Assembly: GCF_000184345.1 (NCBI RefSeq)
Contig: NC_017583.1
Span: 1,984,001-2,048,000 of the forward strand
Direction of reading: 5' to 3'
DNA length: 64,000 nt
From: Spirochaeta thermophila DSM 6578
GTDB taxonomy: Bacteria; Spirochaetota; Spirochaetia; Winmispirales; Winmispiraceae
The notes below the pieces were generated by a model, which was not told the origin of the DNA, did no database searches, and saw only the letters and a program-made list of their open reading frames with translations. The first letter of the stretch is position 1, and each line of letters opens with the position of its first letter. This document shows positions 42,525 through 48,692 of the stretch, piece after piece. Position numbers and translations under genes: made by a program.

Positions 42525-43587
42525 GAACCCCCTCATACGACCGGAAGACGTATCCCCCTCCACTCCTGAGTATGAAGTGGTCGGAGCCTTCAATCCCGGC
42601 GCCGTCAAGGTGGGCGACGAGTACCTTCTCCTCCTCCGTGTAGCCGAACGGGTGCGAAAAGAGGAGGGGTGGATACGGGTGCCCCATGTGGAGTTCAGGG
42701 AAGGGGGCAACGGCATCCCCTCGGTCCTGTCATTCAGGGAAGACGATCCCGATGTACGCCTCAAGGACACCAGGGGGGTGGTGTACAAGGGCGTGGACTA
42801 CCTCTCCACCATGAGCCACATCCGCCTCGCACGAAGCAGAGACGGGGTACACTTCACCGTGGAGAAGGACCCCTTCCTGTTCCCCGCCTCTCCCGCCGAG
42901 CGGTTCGGGGTGGAGGATGCCCGGGTGGTGTACCTGGAGGGCAGGTACTGGATCACCTTCACCGTGGTTTCCCCCGACGGGTGGGCCACGGCCCTCGCCT
43001 CCACCACCGACTTCCGATCGGTAGAGCGCCACGGCATCATCTTCCATCCGCAGAACAAGGATGTCTGCATCTTCCCCGAAAAGATCCGAGGAAGGTACGC
43101 AGCCCTCCACAGACCCAACAACGAAGGCTTCGGAAAACCGTCGATCTGGTACGCGGAATCGCCGGACCTCCTTCACTGGGGAGCGCACTCCTGCCTTGCC
43201 CGACCACGGCCCACCGTGTGGGAGGCGATGAAGATAGGGGGCGGCGCGCCTTCGATCAGGACGACGAAGGGGTGGCTCCAGATCTACCACGCGAAAGGAG
43301 AGGGACAACGCTACACCCTCTTCGCCCTTCTCCTCGACCACGAAGATCCTCGGAAGATCATCGCGCGGGGTACCGTTCCCCTCATGGAACCCGAGGCACC
43401 CTACGAGAAGGAAGGCTTCTTCGGAAACGTGCTCTTCACCAACGGGATCATCGCCCACGAGGACGGAACGCTCTCCATATACTACGGCGCGGCGGATCAG
43501 TATACCTGCCTCGTCCGCACCGGACTGGAAGAGGTCTTCGCCCATCTCGAGGCCCACGGTGACCGCGGGTCTCGAGCAGCAGGTTGA
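42508..43587 (+). CDS. GH130-family beta-1,2-mannoside phosphorylase-like protein
   Basis: 359 residues, beta-propeller throughout. FNPGAVKVGDEYLLLLRVAE (~28) is the classical GH130 opening, VEDARVVYL (E136-D137-A138-R139) the catalytic loop, and NKDVCIFPEKIRGRYAALHRP, GGGAPSIRTTKGWLQIYHAKG and FPNV-like FGNVLFTNG the phosphate/substrate strands. Family members act on beta-1,2- or beta-1,4-mannosides; the short form with this opening is mostly phosphorolytic, giving mannose 1-phosphate. It overlaps the glycosyltransferase gene by 17 bp and is followed by a terminator. Confidence 0.85.
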   Translation: MERHPENPLIRPEDVSPSTPEYEVVGAFNPGAVKVGDEYLLLLRVAERVRKEEGWIRVPHVEFREGGNGIPSVLSFREDDPDVRLKDTRGVVYKGVDYLSTMSHIRLARSRDGVHFTVEKDPFLFPASPAERFGVEDARVVYLEGRYWITFTVVSPDGWATALASTTDFRSVERHGIIFHPQNKDVCIFPEKIRGRYAALHRPNNEGFGKPSIWYAESPDLLHWGAHSCLARPRPTVWEAMKIGGGAPSIRTTKGWLQIYHAKGEGQRYTLFALLLDHEDPRKIIARGTVPLMEPEAPYEKEGFFGNVLFTNGIIAHEDGTLSIYYGAADQYTCLVRTGLEEVFAHLEAHGDRGSRAAG

Positions 43588-43609
43588 TCGCTTACATGAG
43601 GGTACACAA

Positions 43610-43640
43610 GAGGCCCACCCTCAGGGTGGGCCTCTCTTTC
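43610..43640 (+). terminator. Terminator between convergent GH130 and htrA genes
   Basis: 11-bp stem GAGGCCCACCC/GGGTGGGCCTC with TCA loop, then TCTTTC on the plus strand. It probably serves both directions. Confidence 0.8.
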
Positions 43641-43656
43641 ATCACTCCACGAACAC

Positions 43657-45171
43657 CTATCTGGGTACCTTGAGGCCGATCACCACCTCGGTGGTGCCCC
43701 GGAGCACGCTGAAACGTACCGTGGCCCCCGGCCTGCTCGTCTCGGCGAGAGCTCCGTAGAAGTCCTTCACCGACCTCACGGCCCGGTCTCCCACAGCGGT
43801 GATCACATCCCCTGCACGAAGGCCGGCCACCGCAGGTGGAGTCCCGGCCGCCACCTGTACCACCAGGACGCCCGTACGGGCCTCGACCCCGTACCGCTCA
43901 CGCACCTCGTCGGTGAGCTGAGTGACCATGAGACCGGGCCATAACTGCTCCACGGACCGGGAAAGCTCATCGTCGGTCTTCCTCTCCCCGAGGCGCACGG
44001 TGAAGACCTTGCTCCCGCCCTGCCTGAGCACCTCTATCTCAACACGCTCGCCGGGGCTCCGCATCCCGATCTCCCGGGAGAGCTCCGAGGCCTGGGTGAT
44101 CACGGTGTTCCCCGCCCGCACCACAAAGTCCCCCGGCCTCAGCCCCGCCTGCCACGCGGGGGACCCCACGTACACGTTGGAGATGAGCGTTCCCTTCTTC
44201 CCCTTGATACCGAGAGCCTCGGCAAACCCGGGGAACGCCACGTCCGAAGGGTCGAGGAGGGTCACACCCAGCCATCCATAGGCCACGTGCCCTCTCTCGA
44301 TGAGCTGTTCCATGGTCCGCTTCGCCACGTTGATGGGGATGGCGAACCCGAGCCCCACGTTGCCTCCGGTCTGGGAGGCGATCCACGCGTTGATCCCTAT
44401 CACCTCGGCGTCGAGGTTCACGAGCGCCCCGCCCGAGTTGCCCGGATTGATGGCCGCATCGGTCTGGATGTAGTCCGTGAACTCACCGATCTGCGTACCG
44501 GGGGGGCTCTTCCTCCCCAAGGCGCTGACTATGCCGGCCGTCACGGTGGACTCGAATCCGTACGGATTACCCACCGCGAGCACCCAGTCGCCCACCTCGA
44601 GGGTGTCGGAGTCGCCCAGCCGGGCCACCGGTATCTCCTCGGAGGTCTCAAAAGAGACCACCGCGAGGTCGATCCGCTCGTCCTTCCCCACGATCTTCGC
44701 AGGAAAGGTCCGCTGGTCGTAGAGTTTCACGCTGATCTCGTCCGCATCCCCCACCACGTGGGCATTCGTGAGCACGTAGACCGTCTTGCCGTCACGACGT
44801 ACGATCACGCCCGAGCCGAGTCCGCTCCGCCTGAACTCCCGTTCCTGGAACTGCGGTGTCCCGAAGAAGAAGTCCCAGGGGGACTCGAAGGAGGGCACCC
44901 GCTGCTTCACCACCTCCACCACGTTGATCTCCACCACCACAGGGAGGACATCACGTGAGACCCGGTTGAATATCTCCTCAAAGGCCCTCGGGTCGACATA
45001 GGTCTTCTCGACCACCCGTTCCTCCCTCACGGGGACCGCAGAGGGAGAGGGATCGGCCGTCTGACCGGCTACCGTAGTGGAGTCGACGAAGGCCACGTTC
45101 TGCTGCGCCTGCGTGCACGCAACCACGAGGAACACGAACGCCACGGCTCTGAGGACAAGATTCCGCTTCAT
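43657..45171 (-). CDS. htrA: Periplasmic serine protease, HtrA/DegP family, two PDZ domains
   Basis: 504 residues. The signal sequence ends VVACTQAQ; VAC with C19 could be a lipobox, so it may be lipid-anchored. Trypsin-like domain with H138 (TNAHVV), D168 (RIDLAVV) and S246 (NPGNSGGALV). PDZ1 spans ~280-375 and PDZ2 ~400-500. It degrades or refolds damaged envelope proteins. It stands downstream of two small heat-shock genes on the same strand, separated by a hairpin. GGGAGGAG precedes the ATG. Confidence 0.93.
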   Translation of the reverse strand: MKRNLVLRAVAFVFLVVACTQAQQNVAFVDSTTVAGQTADPSPSAVPVREERVVEKTYVDPRAFEEIFNRVSRDVLPVVVEINVVEVVKQRVPSFESPWDFFFGTPQFQEREFRRSGLGSGVIVRRDGKTVYVLTNAHVVGDADEISVKLYDQRTFPAKIVGKDERIDLAVVSFETSEEIPVARLGDSDTLEVGDWVLAVGNPYGFESTVTAGIVSALGRKSPPGTQIGEFTDYIQTDAAINPGNSGGALVNLDAEVIGINAWIASQTGGNVGLGFAIPINVAKRTMEQLIERGHVAYGWLGVTLLDPSDVAFPGFAEALGIKGKKGTLISNVYVGSPAWQAGLRPGDFVVRAGNTVITQASELSREIGMRSPGERVEIEVLRQGGSKVFTVRLGERKTDDELSRSVEQLWPGLMVTQLTDEVRERYGVEARTGVLVVQVAAGTPPAVAGLRAGDVITAVGDRAVRSVKDFYGALAETSRPGATVRFSVLRGTTEVVIGLKVPR

Positions 45172-45239
45172 ATCGCTCCTCCCGCATCACGAGCTTCTCT
45201 CACAAAAACGAATCCGGCCGGAAAAAGTTACAACACAAC

Positions 45240-45264
45240 AGGGGCTGCCCATCGGGCAGCCCCT
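45240..45264 (-). terminator. Hairpin between small heat-shock gene and htrA
   Basis: 11-bp stem AGGGGCTGCCC/GGGCAGCCCCT with GAT loop, followed on the minus strand by GTTGTGTTGTAACTTTTT. Probably partial termination before htrA. Confidence 0.65.
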
Positions 45265-45272
45265 GCAGCCAC

Positions 45273-45650
45273 TCAGGCGGTCTTCACCTCTATCTTCTTC
45301 GGTTTCGCGCTCTCCTTCACCTGGAGGGTGAGAAAGAGCACACCGTTCTCCAGCCGGGCCTCGATGGACTCGGGGTCCACGGTCTCGTCGAGGGTGAAGA
45401 CCCTCCTGTAGTCGCACATCCTCCGCTCCCTCACCAGGTAGGCCCCCTCAGGAAGGGTGTCCTTCCTGTGCCCCACCACCGTGAGGGTGTTGTCCTCCAC
45501 GGAGATCTCCACCCCATCCTTGTCCACGCCCGGCATCTCCATCCTCACCACGATCTTCCCGTCCTCCTCGCGCACGTCGTACACAGGAGGCCGGAAGACC
45601 CGCTCCTCTTTCCTCGCTTCCTGTTTCTGGAGTTCCTTCCTCTCTTTCAT
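45273..45650 (-). CDS. Small heat-shock protein, Hsp20/alpha-crystallin family (second)
   Basis: 125 residues. The alpha-crystallin domain fills most of the protein (YDVREEDGKIVVRMEMPGVDKDGVEISVEDNTLTVVG ... RVFTLDETVDPESIEARLENGVLFLTL). The usual C-terminal I-x-I tail is KIEVKTA. The N-terminal arm is short and charged (KERKELQKQEARKEERV), which should limit oligomer size. It lies 21 bp after the first Hsp20 gene; the start has GGAAGGAGG upstream. Holdase chaperone. Confidence 0.93.
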   Translation of the reverse strand: MKERKELQKQEARKEERVFRPPVYDVREEDGKIVVRMEMPGVDKDGVEISVEDNTLTVVGHRKDTLPEGAYLVRERRMCDYRRVFTLDETVDPESIEARLENGVLFLTLQVKESAKPKKIEVKTA

Positions 45651-45671
45651 GGCACACCTCCTTCCCCGGGA

Positions 45672-46124
45672 TTACTTCACCTGCACGGCGATCTTCTTGG
45701 GCTTCTTCTCCTCCCTCTTTGCGATGGTGATGGTGAGCACCCCGTTCTTGAGCTCGGCCTTCACCGCATCGGGATCGATGGAATCCGGCAGGGAGACCGT
45801 CCTCTGGAACGCACCGCTCCAGGACTCCTTACGGTAGTAATCTCCCTTCTTTTCCTCCTTCTCGTCCTTCTTCTCGCCCTTGATGGTCAGTACGTTGTTG
45901 GTGAGGGTGATGTCGAGATCCTTCTCGCTCACACCCGGGAGGTCGCAGGAGACGATCACCTCGTTGTCGGTCTCCATCACATCGAGACTCGGCGAGGTGA
46001 CTCTGTCGAACAGACCTGTGGTCTCAGGCCATACGAGGTCGAAGACCCGGTTGATCTCCTCCTGTATCCTGTCCAGCTCGTCGAGCCAAGTGTCGGTCGT
46101 CCTTCTCACGAGATCCCTTGCCAT
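45672..46124 (-). CDS. Small heat-shock protein, Hsp20/alpha-crystallin family (first)
   Basis: 150 residues from the ATG at 46124 (AAGGAGGGAG upstream); the frame is open further but without a start signal. A longer N-terminal arm (~1-45: ARDLVRRTTDTWLDELDRIQEEINRVFD) and alpha-crystallin domain (SLDVMETDNEVIVSCDLPGVSEKDLDITLTNNVLTIKGEKK). Tail KKIAVQVK carries the I-x-V anchor. First gene of a two-Hsp20 unit behind a sigma-54-type promoter. Confidence 0.94.
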   Translation of the reverse strand: MARDLVRRTTDTWLDELDRIQEEINRVFDLVWPETTGLFDRVTSPSLDVMETDNEVIVSCDLPGVSEKDLDITLTNNVLTIKGEKKDEKEEKKGDYYRKESWSGAFQRTVSLPDSIDPDAVKAELKNGVLTITIAKREEKKPKKIAVQVK

Positions 46125-46172
46125 ATCTCCCTCCTTACGTACGGTGTGTGTATGGAGCCCACCACGTGGGCC

Positions 46173-46189
46173 GGAGCGATTTTCGCTCC
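46173..46189 (-). promoter_or_regulatory. Hairpin at the predicted 5' end of hsp20 mRNA
   Basis: Minus strand GGAGCGA-AAA-TCGCTCC, perfect 7-bp stem starting at the predicted transcription start. Possibly a 5' stability element or thermosensor; function not shown. Confidence 0.5.
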
Positions 46190-46200
46190 ACATGCAGATT

Positions 46201-46217
46201 AGCAAATGCCGTGCCAA
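46201..46217 (-). promoter_or_regulatory. Sigma-54 (RpoN) promoter for the hsp20 genes
   Basis: Minus strand TTGGCACGGCATTTGCT: GG at -24 and GC at -12 with the TGGCACG-N4-TTGC consensus. The start site should fall near 46190. Confidence 0.75.
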
Positions 46218-46396
46218 CCCAATGACAAGTGCACATCTCATTTGTTGGAAAGAGCTTAAACGTGCCTACCTCGGACGGCGAGTATGGATGGGCGGTCCCG
46301 ATTGGGTCGAAATTACCCACCCGGGGAAGGCGCCCCGAGAGACACCGTGTGTCATAATGATACGATTCCGCCCTCACCGGGGATCCATGGAGCCCC

Positions 46397-46425
46397 TTGC
46401 AGGAACGCCCCGCCTCGCCTACACT
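46397..46425 (+). promoter_or_regulatory. SDR gene promoter placed for leaderless mRNA
   Basis: TTGCAG, 17 bp, TACACT, 7 nt, ATG at 46433. Confidence 0.6.
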
Positions 46426-46432
46426 GGGCCTC

Positions 46433-47182
46433 ATGGAGAGAGCGGCGCTCGTGACCGGCGGGGCGCAGGGTATAGGCGACGCCATCGTGAAGGCCCTGCT
46501 CGAGGCGGGATATGCGGTGGCCTCCGTGGACAAGGACGGAGAGGCGCTCCTGGAACAACAGGAACGGTTGGCAACATACCGGGGCTACCTTCCGATCGAG
46601 GCCGACATCGCCTTCCAGGAAGGGATCGCACGCGCAGTTCGCCTCACCTTGGAGCGCTTCGGACGCCTCCACGGCCTGGTGAACAATGCGGCCGTCTCGG
46701 CAGACACCCCCCTGCACGCGCTCTCGCGGCAGGAGTGGGAGGCGGTGCTGGCCGTGAACCTCACGGCGCCGTGCTTCCTCGCCCAGGCCTGTGCCCCCCA
46801 TCTGGCCGCCACCCGGGGGGCCATCGTCAACATCTGCTCCACACGTGCCCTCATGTCCGAGCCCCACACCGAGGCCTACAGCGCGAGCAAGGGAGGGCTC
46901 CTGGCCCTCACCCACGCCCTCGCGGTGAGTCTGGGCCCCCGCGTCCGTGTGAACGCCGTGAGCCCAGGATGGATAGAGGTGCGCGATCGGAAGAAGCGTG
47001 CGCTGAGGCAGGAGGTCCACCACACCGAGGAGGACGCGCTCCAGCACCCTGCGGGCCGCGTGGGGGTACCGGAAGACATCGCGCGCATGGTGCTCTTCCT
47101 GCTCGACCCTGCGAACGACTTCATCACGGGACAGAACTTCGTCATCGACGGCGGCATGACGAGGAAGATGATCTACGTGTAA
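46433..47182 (+). CDS. Short-chain dehydrogenase/reductase
   Basis: 249 residues. NAD(P)-binding TGGAQGIG (~8-15), NNAAVS, catalytic Ser in ICSTRA, Tyr-x-x-x-Lys in YSASKGG, and NAVSPGWIEV. The acidic residue in VDKDG after strand 2 favours NAD over NADP. Substrate unknown; the pattern is close to glucose 1-dehydrogenase/3-oxoacyl-reductase types. The ATG at 46433 lacks a Shine-Dalgarno, and the promoter ends 7 nt before it. The next gene starts 15 bp after its stop. Confidence 0.88.
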   Translation: MERAALVTGGAQGIGDAIVKALLEAGYAVASVDKDGEALLEQQERLATYRGYLPIEADIAFQEGIARAVRLTLERFGRLHGLVNNAAVSADTPLHALSRQEWEAVLAVNLTAPCFLAQACAPHLAATRGAIVNICSTRALMSEPHTEAYSASKGGLLALTHALAVSLGPRVRVNAVSPGWIEVRDRKKRALRQEVHHTEEDALQHPAGRVGVPEDIARMVLFLLDPANDFITGQNFVIDGGMTRKMIYV

Positions 47183-47197
47183 CACCCTGGAGGGACT

Positions 47198-47644
47198 ATG
47201 CTCATATCGGAAGACGAGAGGGAGAAGGACGGACGGGTCTGCGACTCCGACGAGGGCCTCAACCTGGCCTGGCGGGCCGTACGGGAGTTCCACCTGCGTT
47301 TCGGACATCCACACGAGGACCGGCCCCGGTTCCTCGAGGGGAAACGGGCCGCGGCCCGCGCCAAGTGGATGCAGGAGGAGGTGGAGGAGTTTCTCGAAGC
47401 GGAGGATGTGGTGGATCAGGCGGATGCCATGATCGACCTCATCTATTTCGCGCTGGGCACCCTGGTGGAGATGGGGGTGAAGCCGGAGCCCTTGTTCCGC
47501 ATCGTCCACGAGGCCAACATGAAGAAACTCTGGCCCGACGGGAAGCCTCACTACAACGAGGACGGCAAGACCGTGAAACCTCCCGGCTGGACGGACCCCT
47601 ATCCCGCCCTGCAGGCGGAAATAGAACGGCAGGGGAACCAGTAG
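47198..47644 (+). CDS. MazG/PRA-PH-like nucleotide pyrophosphohydrolase
   Basis: 148 residues. An all-alpha NTP-PPase core: EEVEEFLEAEDVVDQADAMIDLIYFALG gives the EExxE...ExxD-type metal site (~65-95). The N-terminal AWRAVREFHLRFGHP and C-terminal HEANMKKLWPDGKPHYNEDGKTVKPPGW match the HisE-like/Cof-associated family of phosphoribosyl-ATP pyrophosphohydrolase-like proteins. Probably hydrolyses a nucleotide or dNTP; the exact substrate is unclear. CTGGAGGG precedes the ATG. Confidence 0.8.
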   Translation: MLISEDEREKDGRVCDSDEGLNLAWRAVREFHLRFGHPHEDRPRFLEGKRAAARAKWMQEEVEEFLEAEDVVDQADAMIDLIYFALGTLVEMGVKPEPLFRIVHEANMKKLWPDGKPHYNEDGKTVKPPGWTDPYPALQAEIERQGNQ

Positions 47645-47650
47645 GAAATC

Positions 47651-47679
47651 TTGCACAATCTCATATCCGATGTTAGATT
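47651..47679 (+). promoter_or_regulatory. Promoter of the rubrerythrin-VIT1 gene
   Basis: TTGCAC, 17 bp, TAGATT. A leader of ~22 nt carries AGGAGG before the GTG at 47708. Confidence 0.5.
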
Positions 47680-47707
47680 GAAACGAGATCACACAAGGAG
47701 GAACGGG

Positions 47708-48571
47708 GTGGATCAGAGGCTTCTCGAGACCATCGAGGTCTTCCAGAAGACAGAGACCACGGAACACTATGTCTACAGCCGGCTCGCCGAGCTCGTAGAA
47801 GGAAACAACCGGGAGGTGCTCCTCCGTATCGCCGGGGAAGAGGGGCACCACGCCGAGGTGTGGTCCCGTTACACCGGAAAGACCTTCCGTCCGAACCGCC
47901 TCAAGGCCTTCTTCTACCTCTTCATCGCCCGGATCTTCAGCTACACCTTCGCCATCAAACTCATGGAGCGAGGCGAGGAACGGGCCGAGGCCGGATACGG
48001 CACGCTGGTGACGACCGTACCCGAGGCCGAGGAGATCCTCCACGAAGAGGAGGAGCATGAAAAAGAGCTCACCGCCATGCTCGACGAGGAACGGCTCGGC
48101 TACATAGGATCCATGGTCCTGGGACTCAACGACGCCCTGGTGGAACTCACCGGCGCCCTCGCCGGTCTCACCTTCGCGCTCCAGCACACCCGGCTGGTGG
48201 GCCTCACCGGACTCATCACGGGGATCTCGGCGGCCCTCTCGATGGCCGCCTCCGAATACCTCTCCACCCGCTCAGAGAAGGGCGAGAAGTCCCCCGGCAA
48301 GGCGGCTCTCTACACAGGGGTGGTCTACCTGGTGACCGTGCTCATCCTGGTGTGGCCGTACTTCGTCCTCGGTCACTATGTCCCTGCCCTCGCATTCGCC
48401 CTCCTGGGCGCGGTGACCGTGATACTGATCTTCACCTTCTTCGTGAGCGTGGTACAGGAGGAATCCTTCGCCCGGCTCTTCCTCGAGATGCTGGGCGTGA
48501 GCCTGGGGGTGGCGGCCCTCTCGTTCGGCATCGGTCTCCTCGCCCGCATGGTCCTCAAGGTGGATATATGA
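47708..48571 (+). CDS. Rubrerythrin-like ferritin domain fused to VIT1/CCC1 iron/manganese transporter
   Basis: 287 residues from a GTG with AGGAGG 6 nt upstream. The frame also opens at 47651, but that TTG is part of the promoter. N-terminal half: helical di-iron domain with ETTEHYVYSRLAEL, GEEGHHAEVW and EEEEHEKELTAML (E-x-x-H motifs). C-terminal half: VIT1-type transporter (SMVLGLNDALVELTGALAGLTFAL, SAALSMAASEYLSTRSE), with helices to ~285. It matches the MbfA/Ccc1-rubrerythrin group, which exports Fe or Mn under oxidative stress. Confidence 0.87.
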   Translation: MDQRLLETIEVFQKTETTEHYVYSRLAELVEGNNREVLLRIAGEEGHHAEVWSRYTGKTFRPNRLKAFFYLFIARIFSYTFAIKLMERGEERAEAGYGTLVTTVPEAEEILHEEEEHEKELTAMLDEERLGYIGSMVLGLNDALVELTGALAGLTFALQHTRLVGLTGLITGISAALSMAASEYLSTRSEKGEKSPGKAALYTGVVYLVTVLILVWPYFVLGHYVPALAFALLGAVTVILIFTFFVSVVQEESFARLFLEMLGVSLGVAALSFGIGLLARMVLKVDI

Positions 48572-48658
48572 ATCTCACGGTACAAATCCTGCTCCCACAT
48601 TCCTTCAGGCGCCGTGCCGCGCTGTCCAGGAGGCTATCCCACAAAACACAATTTTCTG

Positions 48659-48687
48659 TTGAGCGATACTGAAAATCCCAGTACTAT
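48659..48687 (+). promoter_or_regulatory. Adenylate cyclase gene promoter
   Basis: TTGAGC, 17 bp, TACTAT, 5 nt before GTG 48693 and 11 nt before ATG 48699. Leaderless or near-leaderless. Confidence 0.5.
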
Positions 48688-48692
48688 GGTCG

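Larger units (their letters stand above)
46125..46432. other. 308-bp gene-free region between hsp20 and SDR genes
   Basis: No coding frame supported. It holds the hsp20 leader with a hairpin, the sigma-54-type promoter at 46201-46217, an inverted repeat TGGGT-N7-ACCCA at 46303-46319 that could be an enhancer-binding site, and on the other strand the SDR promoter at 46397-46425. Confidence 0.7.
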
